A stretch of 64,000 nucleotides of DNA from Flavobacterium sp. 5 (lineage in GTDB: Bacteria; Bacteroidota; Bacteroidia; Flavobacteriales; Flavobacteriaceae), in the NCBI RefSeq assembly GCF_002813295.1, contig NZ_PHUE01000001.1:868001-932000 (forward strand). The letters run 5' to 3'. This document shows positions 36,464 to 46,738 of the stretch, piece after piece (the stretch's first letter is position 1; every line of letters begins with the position of its first letter). A program made the position numbers and the translations under genes. A model generated the notes under the pieces. The model had not been told where the DNA came from and ran no database searches. It saw only the letters and a list, made by a program, of their open reading frames with translations.

Positions 36464-37794
36464 TACAAATCATTAATCAATTGAAAACTAAATTTCAAAA
36501 CTTTACCTTCTCTTTCTATTTCCAAATAAATCATTTTATCCTCTTCTGATTTAAACTTTTCATTCAATTTTTCTAATGAATAACGATAAACAGGTTCTTT
36601 ATTAATTGATATAATTATATCTCCTACTTTCAATCCACATTTTTCAGCAGCTGATTTTTTTCGAATATTAGCAATCTCATAAACTGGTTTAAGTTCAAAT
36701 TTGTATTTAAATTCATTTGTAATATTCCTTCCACTTTCATCAAACGTAACTCCACCAGACAAAGGAACAGTTTCCATTTTCACTGTTTCTTTTACCCATT
36801 GTATTCCATTGTGTTTTATTTCAATACCGCTTTTATTATAAGTAAATGGCTCACCAAATCTAGAGTTTTTTCTCAAATAAAGTAGTTCATTCTCATAATC
36901 AAAAATTACAGAAAAACGTTTTAAAATTTCTCCCCCAACGGATCCTGCTCTATTTTTAACCATCCGAACATTTTTTATTGAACTTGAATCTGGAAAAGCC
37001 ACAATTGGTAGTTTAAAATTATATTTATCAAATGAAAAGTTAGAAATCCTTGCTCTTTTTCCCTCAATATCACCACTAAATCCTTTTCCTAAAAAATCGT
37101 CAAAATTTTTAGAGGGAACTTTAATTTGACTGGATAAATCTTGAAAAAGCCAAACCGAATCGCTATTTCCAGAATCTAATAACATTTTTACAGGTATTTT
37201 TATTTCATCAAGATCAACTATTCCCATCAAATAAGGCTTAAGTCTCTCGATAGTGATTGCCATTTTATCGAATTTTTTTTCGATTTTTTTTCTATTAACT
37301 TCATTATTCTTATAGACAATTACTTTCTTATTGCCATAATCGATGCGAACCAAATTTTGTCTGAAAAATTGATACCCAATAATACCATTTACTGGAATAC
37401 CAATTTGCGAAGAAAGATTAAAACTCTGATCTAAAATAACATAAATAAGTTGACGATAAGCTTTGGCTCCATCCATTTCCAAAACATTATTGGTAGTCTT
37501 CAGCCCTTCAATAGCAGCTTCGCTGCCCAAACCTTTCAACCTTATTTTTTCAGAATTATAAAAATTAACATTCGGATTATCTTCCAGACTAAAAAGAATA
37601 GTTTCCTCTACACCTGTATCTAAGAGAAAATTCAACTCAACTCCATTTACTTTTATAGGAATAAAAGTCAAATTATTGATTAAGGCTATTGGTATTGTAA
37701 TTTTATCAACTCCTTTATCAAACACAAAACCTTCCTGTGCAAATACAGGTGTTATTGTCAGTAATAAAAGAAAAAAAACACATTTTTTTCTCAT
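36463..37794 (-). CDS. secreted retropepsin-like aspartic protease with C-terminal PDZ domain
   Basis: A 443-residue exported protein with signal peptide MRKKCVFFLLLLTITPVFAQ. Two DTG/DSG-type catalytic motifs are visible: NFLLDTGVEET (D58 region) and MLLDSGNSDS, each followed by hydrophobic-GG/GY flap-end patterns (NGIIGYQFF, GSVGGEILKRF). This is the layout of a bilobed, single-chain retropepsin-like aspartyl protease. A PDZ domain covers the last 90 residues (VYEIANIRKKSAAEKCGLKV then GDIIISINKEPV). Such proteins may act in envelope protein turnover, but the substrate is unknown. The gene is divergent from the aminotransferase at 37921. Confidence 0.87.
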   Translation of the reverse strand: MRKKCVFFLLLLTITPVFAQEGFVFDKGVDKITIPIALINNLTFIPIKVNGVELNFLLDTGVEETILFSLEDNPNVNFYNSEKIRLKGLGSEAAIEGLKTTNNVLEMDGAKAYRQLIYVILDQSFNLSSQIGIPVNGIIGYQFFRQNLVRIDYGNKKVIVYKNNEVNRKKIEKKFDKMAITIERLKPYLMGIVDLDEIKIPVKMLLDSGNSDSVWLFQDLSSQIKVPSKNFDDFLGKGFSGDIEGKRARISNFSFDKYNFKLPIVAFPDSSSIKNVRMVKNRAGSVGGEILKRFSVIFDYENELLYLRKNSRFGEPFTYNKSGIEIKHNGIQWVKETVKMETVPLSGGVTFDESGRNITNEFKYKFELKPVYEIANIRKKSAAEKCGLKVGDIIISINKEPVYRYSLEKLNEKFKSEEDKMIYLEIEREGKVLKFSFQLINDL

Positions 37795-37920
37795 TTAGTC
37801 ATATTTCTATATTATTACCCAATTATACGATAATAATGGGCAAAAAACAACAAAATAGACATATAGTTTACGGTGTTTTTGGAAAATAAATTGCAAATTT
37901 GCACCTCAAATTTAAGAATC

Positions 37921-39117
37921 ATGCCTGAAATTTCAATCAGAGGTCGTAGAATGCCAGAATCGCCAATTAGAAAACTAGCTCCTTTTGCAGACATTGCTAA
38001 AAAAGAAGGACGTAAGGTTTATCATTTAAACATTGGTCAACCCGATATAAAAAGCCCTGAAATTGCCATTAATGCGATTAAAAATATTGACTTAACTATT
38101 ATCGAATACGGCCCTTCTGCAGGATACGAAAGCTACCGAAAAAAACTAGCCCAATTTTACACCAAACAAGATGTAAAAGTAAGTTATGAAGATATAATGA
38201 TAACTACAGGTGGCTCTGAAGCACTTTTATTTGCTCTTGGAAGCATTATGGATCCAGGAGATGAAGTTATTATCCCTGAGCCCTTTTACGCCAATTATAG
38301 TGCTTTTTCAGAAGAGTCAAGTGCAAAGGTTGTACCTGTAATTTCTAATATTGAAAGTGGATTTACACTACCTACAATTGAAGATTTTGAAAAAGCAATT
38401 ACATCAAAGTCAAAAGCAATCTTAATTTGTAACCCTAATAATCCAACAGGTTATTTGTATTCAGAATCTGAAATTAAACAACTGGGAGAATTAGTTAAAA
38501 AACACGATTTATTTTTAATCGCAGATGAAGTGTATCGTGAATTTATATATGACGAAAGAGACAAGCACTTTTCTGTAATGAATCTACAAGGAATCGAACA
38601 AAACGTAATCATGATTGATTCGGTTTCTAAAAGATATAGTATGTGTGGCGCACGTATTGGCTGTATGGTAACAAAAAACAGAGAGGTTATTTCTGCTGCA
38701 ATGAAATTTGCGCAGGCTCGTTTATGTCCTCCAACTATCGAACAAATTGCTTGCGAAGCTGCAATTGACACTCCTCAAAGTTATTTTGACGAAGTAATAG
38801 TTGAATACAAAGAACGAAGAGATATTTTAATTAGTGAATTAAACAAAATAGAAGGCGTAGTAGTAAAGACTCCAAAAGCTGCTTTTTATTGTATTGCTCA
38901 ACTACCAATTGATAATGCAGATGTTTTTGCACAATGGCTTTTAGAAAAATACGAATTAAACGGTGAAACAGTAATGATAGCCCCAGCAGGTGGATTTTAT
39001 TCAACTCCAGGAGTTGGTCTAAATCAGGTTCGCATTGCTTACGTTTTGAAAAAAGAAGACTTAATAAGTGCTGTCAACATTTTGAAAGAAGCACTTACTG
39101 TTTATAATTCAAAATAA
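37921..39117 (+). CDS. pyridoxal-phosphate-dependent aminotransferase (class I/II, AspC-like)
   Basis: A 398-residue cytoplasmic aminotransferase. The PLP-binding Lys is K237 in DSVSKRYSMCGARIG. Other class I motifs are NIGQPDIKSP near the N-terminus, CNPNNPTGYLYSE (Asn contact) and ADEVYREF. The start ATG at 37921 gives MPEISIRGRRMPESPIRKL, the usual N-terminus of this Bacteroidota group; an in-frame ATG at 37873 adds 16 unconserved residues. The probable substrates are aspartate, or aromatic or branched amino acids, but specificity cannot be fixed by eye. A terminator at 39159 follows. Confidence 0.9.
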   Translation: MPEISIRGRRMPESPIRKLAPFADIAKKEGRKVYHLNIGQPDIKSPEIAINAIKNIDLTIIEYGPSAGYESYRKKLAQFYTKQDVKVSYEDIMITTGGSEALLFALGSIMDPGDEVIIPEPFYANYSAFSEESSAKVVPVISNIESGFTLPTIEDFEKAITSKSKAILICNPNNPTGYLYSESEIKQLGELVKKHDLFLIADEVYREFIYDERDKHFSVMNLQGIEQNVIMIDSVSKRYSMCGARIGCMVTKNREVISAAMKFAQARLCPPTIEQIACEAAIDTPQSYFDEVIVEYKERRDILISELNKIEGVVVKTPKAAFYCIAQLPIDNADVFAQWLLEKYELNGETVMIAPAGGFYSTPGVGLNQVRIAYVLKKEDLISAVNILKEALTVYNSK

Positions 39118-39158
39118 TTTTATCGGCTTTATTTTAGAAACATAGAATATAAAACATT

Positions 39159-39193
39159 AAAAGACAATAGCATTAATTGGTATTGTCTTTTTT
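39159..39193 (+). terminator. intrinsic terminator after the aminotransferase gene
   Basis: AAAAGACAATA (39159-39169) pairs with TATTGTCTTTT (39181-39191), loop of 11 bases, then Ts. Confidence 0.88.
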
Positions 39194-39327
39194 GTTTTCT
39201 CATCGAAATAATCAATATTTCTATCGATTTTATGTATAATTAAAAGCTAAAGCTATAGAAAATGTTTCCTTTTTATTAATTATCTTTACCCTCTAAAAAT
39301 AGACACTCATAATAATAGTACCTTTTA

Positions 39328-39999
39328 ATGATAAACAACGAAGAATTTCAGGACGAAATAGGAAACAATCATATTAGTACAAATGCTCAAAATCCAGTAA
39401 GAAAAGACGCTTTTGACATTACCGATGAAGAAAAGATTGAAAAAATAAAAAAAGATGTTGAAAGCATCCTACTTACACTAGGAATGGATTTGACTGATGA
39501 CAGCATGAAAGGAACTCCTAATCGTGTTGCAAAAATGTTTGTAAAAGAAATTTTTGGTGGATTAAATCCTGACAAAAAACCAAAAGCATCTACTTTTGAA
39601 AACAATTACAAATACGGTGAAATGTTAGTTGAAAAAAACATTACACTTTACTCTACCTGCGAACACCATTTGTTACCAATTATCGGAAGAGCACATGTTG
39701 CTTACATTTCGAGTGGAAGAGTTATTGGTCTTTCTAAAATGAATCGTATTGTAGAGCATTACGCCAAAAGACCACAAGTACAAGAGCGTTTAACGATGCA
39801 AATTGTTCAAGAACTACAACAAGCTCTTGGTACTGAAGATGTGGCTTGCGTTATCGATGCGAAACACCTTTGCGTTAATTCTAGAGGAATTAAAGATATT
39901 GAAAGTAGTACAGTAACTTCTGAATTTGGTGGAAAATTTAAAGACCCGCAAACAAAAAGAGAGTTTTTAGATTATATCAAATTGGAAACGAAATTTTAA
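39328..39999 (+). CDS. folE: GTP cyclohydrolase I
   Basis: A 223-residue enzyme that turns GTP into 7,8-dihydroneopterin triphosphate, the first step of folate synthesis. The zinc ligands are C111 and H114 in TCEHHLLPIIGRAHVAYI, and C182 in AKHLCVNSRGI. GLSKMNRIVEHYAKRPQVQE is the conserved substrate region. It has a 30-residue N-terminal extension rich in N and D before the core. There is no operon partner from folate synthesis nearby; cysS follows after a repeat-containing gap. Confidence 0.97.
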   Translation: MINNEEFQDEIGNNHISTNAQNPVRKDAFDITDEEKIEKIKKDVESILLTLGMDLTDDSMKGTPNRVAKMFVKEIFGGLNPDKKPKASTFENNYKYGEMLVEKNITLYSTCEHHLLPIIGRAHVAYISSGRVIGLSKMNRIVEHYAKRPQVQERLTMQIVQELQQALGTEDVACVIDAKHLCVNSRGIKDIESSTVTSEFGGKFKDPQTKREFLDYIKLETKF

Positions 40000-40028
40000 T
40001 ATTTAGAAAAATCTAATTATTACCTCAA

Positions 40029-40117
40029 AGCCCTAGCCCTGATTGCAGTGAAAATCCTTTTTTATCATTTTTTTTCAAAGCATAAAAAAGATTGAAACGG
40101 AAAGCAGGATTAGCTTC
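40029..40117 (-). repeat. dispersed ~85-bp hairpin repeat, copy 2
   Basis: Reverse-complemented, this stretch aligns with the copy at 10230-10312. Shared blocks include TCCTGCT.TCCG, ATCTTTTT, AAAAAGGAT and ATCAGGGCTAGGG at matching positions. The centre can form a hairpin (AAAGGAT side with ATCTTTTTT side), though less perfect than in copy 1. It lies between folE and cysS, just before the cysS start at 40132. Confidence 0.75.
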
Positions 40118-40131
40118 AAAAAATAAATTCT

Positions 40132-41610
40132 ATGTCCTTATATAAAAGTCAGACCTTAAAAATATACAATTCTCTTTCGGGAGAAAAAGAAACATTTACA
40201 CCAATAAATGAAGGAAATGTGGGTATGTATGTATGTGGACCGACGGTTTACAGCAATGTACATCTTGGAAATGTGAGAACTTTTATGTCTTTTGATGTAA
40301 TCTTTAGGTATTTATTGCATTTGGATTACAAAGTCCGTTACGTTCGAAACATTACTGATGTTGGGCATATTGTGGATGACGTAGATGAAGGTGAGGATAA
40401 AATTGCTAAAAAAGCTCGTCTAGAACAACTAGAACCAATGGAAGTTGTACAGCGTTATACTGTAGATTTTCATGATATTTTGAATGCTTTTAACTTTTTA
40501 CCACCAAGTATTGAACCAACTGCAACGGGACATATTATTGAGCAAATTGAAATCATTAAAACCATAATTGACAAAGGAATTGGTTATGAAGCCAATGGTT
40601 CGGTATATTTTGACGTTGTAAAATTTAACGAAACCAATCATTACGGTATTTTAAGTGGTCGTAATATTGAAGATATGCTTGCCAATACGAGAGATCTTGA
40701 TGGTCAATCTGACAAAAGAAATCCACAGGATTTTGCACTTTGGAAAAAAGCAGAACCACAACACATTATGCGTTGGCCTTCGCCTTGGAGCGATGGTTTC
40801 CCTGGTTGGCATTTAGAATGTACTGCGATGAGTACGAAATATTTGGGTAATCATTTTGATATTCATGGTGGTGGAATGGATTTAAAATTCCCACATCACG
40901 AATGTGAAATTGCTCAAAATGAAGCCTGCACAGGACATACTCCAGTAAATTACTGGATGCATGCGAATATGTTGACTTTGAATGGTAAAAAAATGGCCAA
41001 ATCTACTGGTAATAATATTTTACCTGGAGAGATTTTGACAGGTGATAATGCTTTTTTAAGCAAAGCATTTTCTGCATCTGTAGCAAGATTTTTTATGCTA
41101 CAGGCTCACTATAGAAGTATTCTTGATTTTTCTGACGAAGCTATTACTGCTGCTGAGAAAGGCTATAAAAGATTGATGGAAGCAATGGATTCTTTAAACG
41201 GAATTTCAGCAGGTGAAAATAGTACTTTAGACATCGCTAGCTGGAAACAATTGTGCTATGATGCTATGAATGACGATTTCAACTCTCCAATTCTTATCGC
41301 ACAGTTATTTGAAGGAGTTCGTTTTGCTAATTTATTAAAAGATGGAAAGGAAACTTTGAATGCCGTCGATTTGCAATTATTCACAAAAACAATGCAAGAT
41401 TTTATATTTGATGTTTTGGGATTGGAAGAAGAAAAAACGAATGGCAATACTGATAAATTAGAAGGTGTAGTTAATATGCTTATTGGGATGCGCAAACAAG
41501 CCCGTGACAATAAAGATTTTGCACTATCAGACCAAATTCGTGATCAATTAATTGCTTTAGGAATTCAATTGAAAGACGGAAAAGAAGGAACTAGTTTTAG
41601 TATTCAGTAG
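40132..41610 (+). CDS. cysS: cysteinyl-tRNA synthetase
   Basis: A 492-residue class I synthetase charging tRNA-Cys. The zinc-binding C35 lies in MYVCGPTVY. The HIGH-type signature is HLGN (44-47), and the second signature is KMAKS (287-291) in [12 protein letters not shown]. The zinc-site motif HHECEIAQ also matches. The C-terminal DALR/anticodon region ([20 protein letters not shown]) is complete and length is normal. It is followed by yidD after 55 bases, perhaps on one transcript with lgt. Confidence 0.97.
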   Translation: MSLYKSQTLKIYNSLSGEKETFTPINEGNVGMYVCGPTVYSNVHLGNVRTFMSFDVIFRYLLHLDYKVRYVRNITDVGHIVDDVDEGEDKIAKKARLEQLEPMEVVQRYTVDFHDILNAFNFLPPSIEPTATGHIIEQIEIIKTIIDKGIGYEANGSVYFDVVKFNETNHYGILSGRNIEDMLANTRDLDGQSDKRNPQDFALWKKAEPQHIMRWPSPWSDGFPGWHLECTAMSTKYLGNHFDIHGGGMDLKFPHHECEIAQNEACTGHTPVNYWMHANMLTLNGKKMAKSTGNNILPGEILTGDNAFLSKAFSASVARFFMLQAHYRSILDFSDEAITAAEKGYKRLMEAMDSLNGISAGENSTLDIASWKQLCYDAMNDDFNSPILIAQLFEGVRFANLLKDGKETLNAVDLQLFTKTMQDFIFDVLGLEEEKTNGNTDKLEGVVNMLIGMRKQARDNKDFALSDQIRDQLIALGIQLKDGKEGTSFSIQ

Positions 41611-41665
41611 CCAGATTTTACTAGGCAAATTACAGATTTTTGAACTTAAGAATTTAAATAATCAG

Positions 41666-41914
41666 ATGTTTCAAAAGATACTAATTTATCCATTTGTATT
41701 ACTCGTTCGATTTTATCAGGGAGCAATTTCACCTTTTACACCTGCAGCTTGTAGATTTGAACCTACATGTTCCTCTTATATGATTCAGGCATTACAAATT
41801 CATGGATTGTTTTATGGTGGTTATTTAGGAATAAAAAGAATTTTGAGTTGTCATCCTTGGGGAGGAAAAGGATATGATCCAGTTCCAGAAAAGAAATGCA
41901 GTCATAAACATTAA
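41666..41914 (+). CDS. yidD: membrane protein insertion efficiency factor YidD
   Basis: An 82-residue protein with the full YidD signature: [20 protein letters not shown], then [13 protein letters not shown] and [13 protein letters not shown]. It assists YidC-dependent membrane insertion at the inner membrane. Here it lies between cysS and lgt rather than in an rnpA-yidC cluster. The start ATG sits 55 bases after the cysS stop. Confidence 0.96.
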   Translation: MFQKILIYPFVLLVRFYQGAISPFTPAACRFEPTCSSYMIQALQIHGLFYGGYLGIKRILSCHPWGGKGYDPVPEKKCSHKH

Positions 41915-41990
41915 AAAGAGAAATTCTTACCTTTTAGTTAACACAATTACTCAATTCAAAATAGTATTTTCACAAAAAATAAAAAATTAA

Positions 41991-42923
41991 ATGACACAAT
42001 CTCTACACAACCTTATTTGGAATCCCTCTGAAGGTATCGATTTAGGTTTCTTTATAGTACGTTATTACAGCTTAATGTTTGTAATTGCTTTTGGACTAGG
42101 ATGGTACATCATGAAACATATTTTTGATAGAGAAAATATTGCTATCGACAAACTAGACTCCTTATTTGTTTGGACTGTATTAGCAACTTTAATTGGAGCG
42201 CGTTTAGGTCACGTTTTCTTTTACGATTGGGAATATTACCGCAACAATCTAGCCGAAATTGTTTTACCAGTTCGTTTTAATCCAAAATTTGAATTTACAG
42301 GATACCAAGGTTTAGCAAGTCATGGAGCAACTATTTCAATTATCATTGCGATGTACTTTTTTTCAAAAAAAGTGCTTCAAAAACCATTATTATGGATTTT
42401 AGACAGAGTAGTTATTCCTTGTGCTAGTGGCGCTATTTTTGTGAGATTAGGAAATTTCTTCAATTCTGAAATCGTTGGTAAAGAAACAACCTCTGCATTT
42501 GGAATCCGTTTTGTGAGAGATCAATTTACACCAAGAGAAGCTGTTAATGCAACTCAACTTCCAACACCAAAAGAAGCATATCATGCTATTGCAACTAATC
42601 CTCAATATGTTAATTTATTAGAACAAGTTCCAGCTAAACATCCTGCTCAATTATATGAAGCTTTTTGCTATATATTTGTTTTTGCAGTATTATTTTTCTT
42701 GTATTGGAAAACTGATGCCAGAAAAAAATCAGGATATTTATTTGGCCTATTCTTAATTCTTTTATTCACAGTACGTATTGTAGTGGAATCTGTAAAAGAA
42801 AGCCAAGGAGGTTTTGAAAACGACTTAGGAAACGTATTATCTACAGGTCAATGGTTGAGTATTCCTTTTATCATAGTGGGTCTATATTTTGCGTTTACAG
42901 CCAAGAAAGAAGTTGAAGCATAA
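41991..42923 (+). CDS. lgt: prolipoprotein diacylglyceryl transferase
   Basis: A 310-residue inner-membrane enzyme that moves a diacylglyceryl group from phosphatidylglycerol to the lipobox Cys of prolipoproteins, the first step in making the lipoproteins seen elsewhere in the window. It has seven membrane segments, GARLGHVFFYDWEYY (conserved Arg, His), GLASHGATISIIIAMY, and the Lgt signature VRLGNFFNSEIVG with the essential Arg. HPAQLYEAFCY is the catalytic-region pattern near the C-terminus. A terminator at 42949 closes the cysS-yidD-lgt set. Confidence 0.97.
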   Translation: MTQSLHNLIWNPSEGIDLGFFIVRYYSLMFVIAFGLGWYIMKHIFDRENIAIDKLDSLFVWTVLATLIGARLGHVFFYDWEYYRNNLAEIVLPVRFNPKFEFTGYQGLASHGATISIIIAMYFFSKKVLQKPLLWILDRVVIPCASGAIFVRLGNFFNSEIVGKETTSAFGIRFVRDQFTPREAVNATQLPTPKEAYHAIATNPQYVNLLEQVPAKHPAQLYEAFCYIFVFAVLFFLYWKTDARKKSGYLFGLFLILLFTVRIVVESVKESQGGFENDLGNVLSTGQWLSIPFIIVGLYFAFTAKKEVEA

Positions 42924-42948
42924 GTGTTTCAACAAACAAATAATTAAT

Positions 42949-42988
42949 AAAAAATAGCCACTAAATAATTTTAGTGGCTATTTTTTTT
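42949..42988 (+). terminator. intrinsic terminator after lgt
   Basis: AAAAAATAGCCACTAAA (42949-42965) pairs with TTTAGTGGCTATTTTTT (42970-42986) around TAAT, followed by more Ts. Confidence 0.9.
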
Positions 42989-43484
42989 AGTCCATAAACA
43001 ATTGATTTTTATATAATTTCAAATCATCAATAACACACCCATTTTTCTCAATATACGAAAATGTATACCCTCAAAAGGAGCCATTATCAATACTTATTTC
43101 TCTAAAAAACTCACTATGATTCAGAATAAACATCGAGTTTATTAAGCTAATTATTCCTAAACACTTTCGTTTATCAAATCTCTTCATCAGAACCATTCTT
43201 ATTGATAATACAAAAATATATTCAAATCCTTTCAATACCATTAAAAACAAAAATAACTTTGAAGTAATAATAATTCAGGCTGTTTTAGATTTATTAAACA
43301 ACAGTATTAAGCGAAAAACAAAGCTTCTTTGTCAAGCATACCCTTAAAAAATACATCTATTTTGCTAACAAAAAGAAAACGTTTTATACTGTGTAATTAA
43401 ACTAATAAAATGCACTTTTATTTTAAAAAAAAAAAAAATAACTTTAATCAACAATTCAAAACTTTTCTCACTAAATAAATAATC
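42989..43484. other. about 500 bases with no recognisable gene
   Basis: AT-rich DNA between the convergent lgt and secDF genes. Short open frames here show no family motif, signal peptide or promoter. No tRNA-like cloverleaf, repeat copy or attachment site was seen. Confidence 0.6.
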
Positions 43485-43524
43485 AAAAAAAAAAAAAGGA
43501 TTCAACTTTCGTTGAATCCTTTTT
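43485..43524 (-). terminator. intrinsic terminator after secDF
   Basis: AAAAAGGATTCAAC (43493-43506) pairs with GTTGAATCCTTTTT (43511-43524) around TTTC. The A run at 43485-43497 gives the U tract on the minus strand. Confidence 0.9.
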
Positions 43525-43542
43525 AATATTATGATGAGTTTA

Positions 43543-46512
43543 CTAACTTTCTTGATGTTGAACTTCAACATTTTTCTTCTCTTCTCTAGAAATTGAATCA
43601 ACCAATACTGGAGTAGCAATAAATAATGAAGAATAAGTACCAATAATAATACCAATAAGCATTGCAAAGATAAACCCTCTAATTGATTCACCACCAAAAA
43701 TAAACATTATCAACAATACAAAAATCATTGTTAAAGAAGTATTGATAGTTCTTGACATTGTAGAGTTAATAGACTTATTTACAATTTCAGAGAATGATCC
43801 TTTAGTTTTACCATCTAAGAATTCACGTACCCTATCAAATACAATAACCGTATCATTCATAGAATAACCAATAACCGTCAAAATAGCTGCTATAAAGTGT
43901 TGATCAATTTCCATACCGAAAGGCATAAATCTCCAACACAATGAATATACCCCTAATACAAAGATTACATCATGTGCTACCGCTGCAATTGCACCCAAAC
44001 TATATTGCCATTTTCTGAAACTAATAACCAAATACAATCCTACGATAATCATCGCTCCAAGTACAGCCCAATATGCATTAGTTTTAATATCCTCTGCAAC
44101 CGTCGGTCCAACTTTTGAAGCTTGTACAATACCTAATTTTTTTCCTTCATAAGTATTCACAAATTTATCGTAAGTCATTCCGGCAGCATAATGCTTTTTC
44201 AAACTTTCAAATAATTTTTTATTTACATCTTCGTCAGCAGCACTACCTGTTTCTTGAATTTTATATTTGGTTGTGATTTTTAACTGATTATCTTCTCCAA
44301 ATATTTTAACCTCTGCACTACCAAACACAACAGCCAATTCATCTTTAATTTCCTCTGGCTTCATTGATTTATCAAAACGAACCTGAAAAGTTCTTCCTCC
44401 AACAAAATCAACACCTTGATCAAAACCATTTGTTGCTATAGATGCAATACTAACAATAGTTACAACGGCAGAGAAAAGGTAAGTCCATTTTTTAATTCCT
44501 AAGAAATCAAAATGGAAATTAGTAAAGAAGTTTTTAGAAAAATTAGTTATAAAATTCAAATCATTTTTACCTGCTATATTTCTATCAATAAAAATTCTTG
44601 CAATAAATATAGAAGTAAATAATGAAGTAATAATACCAATTAATAAAGTAGTTGCAAAACCTTTAATTGGGCCTGAACCGAAGATAAACAATACCGCACC
44701 TGTTAAGATATGTGTAACGTTAGCATCAACAATAGAACGCATAGCTCCTGTCCAACTATAAGAAGCTTTTACCGCTTCATCAAGTGATTTCCCAGACCTT
44801 AATTCTTCTTTAGCTCTTTCATATATAATGATATTTGCATCTACTGCTGTACCCATTGTTAAAACGATACCAGCAATACCAGGTAATGTAAGTACAGCGC
44901 CTAAACTTGACAAAATACCAAACATAAACAATAAGTTAACCGCCAAAGCAATGTTAGCATACCAACCCGCTTTACCATAATAAACTATCATCCAAAGAGA
45001 TACCAAAAGCAATCCAATTACAGCAGAATTAGTACCATTATCGATAGCTTCCTGACCTAAGGATGGTCCTACAACTTCAGACTGAACAATTTCAGCAGCT
45101 GCCGGCAATTTACCAGCTCTTAATACATTGGCTAAATCTTTAGTTTCTGTAACATCGAAGTTTCCAGAAATTTCAGATCTACCACCAGCAATAGGTCCAC
45201 TAGAAACCCCTGGTGCAGAATATACAACATCATCAAGAACAATAGCAATATTACTCTTTTGAGTATAAGCTCTTCCTGTTAATTCTTCCCATTCTTTAGC
45301 ACCTACATTATTCATTTGCATAGAAACTGCAGGCTTACCTAATTGGTCAAATGTATCACTTGCATCAGTTACAACACCACCTCCCATTGAAGCAACATTA
45401 TCTCTATTTCCCTTTAAAGCGTATAATTCAACAGCTTCAACTTCTTTGTCTTTTTCACCTTTAATAGTAGTTGGTTTTCCCCAAACAAATTTTGCATAAC
45501 GCTGCTCACCGGCTAATAAAATTCTGATGTCAGCTCTTTTAAAATAAGAATTGATTACAGCTGTATCTTTTGGAGAGAAAAGACCAAGAACTGGTCCACC
45601 GCCTTGAGCAATAATTTTATCTAAAATAGGATTATTACCTTTTTTAGTAGTTGCAGAATCTTTTGCATCAGTCAATAAAGCACTTAAAGAATCTTTTGCA
45701 ACAGCTTTAGTTTCAACTTTTGCTATTTCAGTTTTTTTCAAAGCCTCATTAGCAGACATTAGGAAATTTCCAATTTCTTCAATTTTATAAGTTTCCCAAA
45801 ACTCTAATTGAGCTGTACTTTGTAATAACTTTTTGATTCTGTCAATATCTTTAGCACCTGGAAGTTCTACAAGAATTTGTCCAGACTCTCCTAATTTTTG
45901 AATGTTAGGCTGTGTTACACCAAATTTATCGATACGCTTTCTTAATACTCCAAAAGCACTTTCTACAGACTCATCAACTTTTCTTTTGATTACTTTTTGA
46001 ACCTGAGCATCCGTCATTTGAAAAGTAACTCCACCTTCACCTTGCAAACTTCTGTTTGCGAAAATATCAGGTGATGCTAATTTTACTGATCCTTTAGAAT
46101 TAGCTTCAAAAGCTTCATAAAATGCATCAAGATAAGATTGATTTCCTCTTTGATTTGCAGTGGCATCTGCCAAAGATTTATTAAAAACTGGATTTTTCGA
46201 ATTATTTGATAAACCTTTCAAAATGTCTTTAACTGAGATTTGAAGAGTAACGTTGATTCCTCCCTCTAAGTCAAGACCTTTATTGATCTGTTTATCTTTT
46301 ACTTCATTGAATGTAAAATCAGTAAAACCTAAGCTAAACACTTCCACTTTACCAATAGAATCCAAATATTTTACTTCTTTCTCTGGATTACCTCCAGCAA
46401 AAGTTTTTGCATCACTTTTAATCTTACTAGAGACAAAAGTGAAAGAAAGTTGGTAAATACTTACCAATGCAAATAGAATTGCGAAAAATTTAATAAGTCC
46501 TTTATTCTGCAT
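43543..46512 (-). CDS. secDF: fused protein translocase subunit SecDF
   Basis: A 989-residue inner-membrane protein with SecD and SecF in one chain, about 12 membrane helices in two six-helix halves. The SecD half has the first periplasmic domain (ILVELPGAKDIDRIKKLLQ), then GQEAIDNGTNSAVIGLLLV and TMGTAVDANIIIYERAKEEL. The SecF half has FVGGRTFQVRF, VGPTVAEDIKTNAYWA and GYSMNDTVIVFDRVRE. It couples proton flow to late steps of protein export through SecYEG. A SecDF fusion is usual in Bacteroidota and some Firmicutes. A candidate promoter at 46639-46669 gives a leader of about 120 bases. Confidence 0.97.
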   Translation of the reverse strand: MQNKGLIKFFAILFALVSIYQLSFTFVSSKIKSDAKTFAGGNPEKEVKYLDSIGKVEVFSLGFTDFTFNEVKDKQINKGLDLEGGINVTLQISVKDILKGLSNNSKNPVFNKSLADATANQRGNQSYLDAFYEAFEANSKGSVKLASPDIFANRSLQGEGGVTFQMTDAQVQKVIKRKVDESVESAFGVLRKRIDKFGVTQPNIQKLGESGQILVELPGAKDIDRIKKLLQSTAQLEFWETYKIEEIGNFLMSANEALKKTEIAKVETKAVAKDSLSALLTDAKDSATTKKGNNPILDKIIAQGGGPVLGLFSPKDTAVINSYFKRADIRILLAGEQRYAKFVWGKPTTIKGEKDKEVEAVELYALKGNRDNVASMGGGVVTDASDTFDQLGKPAVSMQMNNVGAKEWEELTGRAYTQKSNIAIVLDDVVYSAPGVSSGPIAGGRSEISGNFDVTETKDLANVLRAGKLPAAAEIVQSEVVGPSLGQEAIDNGTNSAVIGLLLVSLWMIVYYGKAGWYANIALAVNLLFMFGILSSLGAVLTLPGIAGIVLTMGTAVDANIIIYERAKEELRSGKSLDEAVKASYSWTGAMRSIVDANVTHILTGAVLFIFGSGPIKGFATTLLIGIITSLFTSIFIARIFIDRNIAGKNDLNFITNFSKNFFTNFHFDFLGIKKWTYLFSAVVTIVSIASIATNGFDQGVDFVGGRTFQVRFDKSMKPEEIKDELAVVFGSAEVKIFGEDNQLKITTKYKIQETGSAADEDVNKKLFESLKKHYAAGMTYDKFVNTYEGKKLGIVQASKVGPTVAEDIKTNAYWAVLGAMIIVGLYLVISFRKWQYSLGAIAAVAHDVIFVLGVYSLCWRFMPFGMEIDQHFIAAILTVIGYSMNDTVIVFDRVREFLDGKTKGSFSEIVNKSINSTMSRTINTSLTMIFVLLIMFIFGGESIRGFIFAMLIGIIIGTYSSLFIATPVLVDSISREEKKNVEVQHQES

Positions 46513-46638
46513 TATTACTAAAAATTAATTATTTTTATTTATTATTTTTTTGCTTTAAACCCTATAAAATAAGCCATTACGTCGATTTTGAAAAACAAAA
46601 AAGAGGTGCACGATTTATATCATTTTTTTTAAACCGAG

Positions 46639-46669
46639 CAAATATATAATTAACGGAAAGATTAACCAA
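46639..46669 (-). promoter_or_regulatory. candidate promoter of secDF
   Basis: On the minus strand: TTG (46669-46667), 20 bases, TATATTTG (46646-46639). It lies after the mdh terminator and before secDF, so secDF is probably transcribed on its own. Confidence 0.5.
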
Positions 46670-46689
46670 TTAATTTATTAATTAATATG

Positions 46690-46725
46690 AAAAAAAAGAC
46701 CGCAAAATTGCAGTCTTTTTTTTTT
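46690..46725 (-). terminator. intrinsic terminator after mdh
   Basis: GAC.GCA pairs with TGC.GTC (one mismatch) within A and T runs on either side (46690-46725). It separates mdh from secDF on the minus strand. Confidence 0.75.
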
Positions 46726-46738
46726 CCTATGAAAATTA

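Noticed and set aside
43365..43697. Minus-strand open frame at the end of secDF
   Set aside because: It overlaps the end of secDF in another frame and runs across the terminator at 43485-43524.
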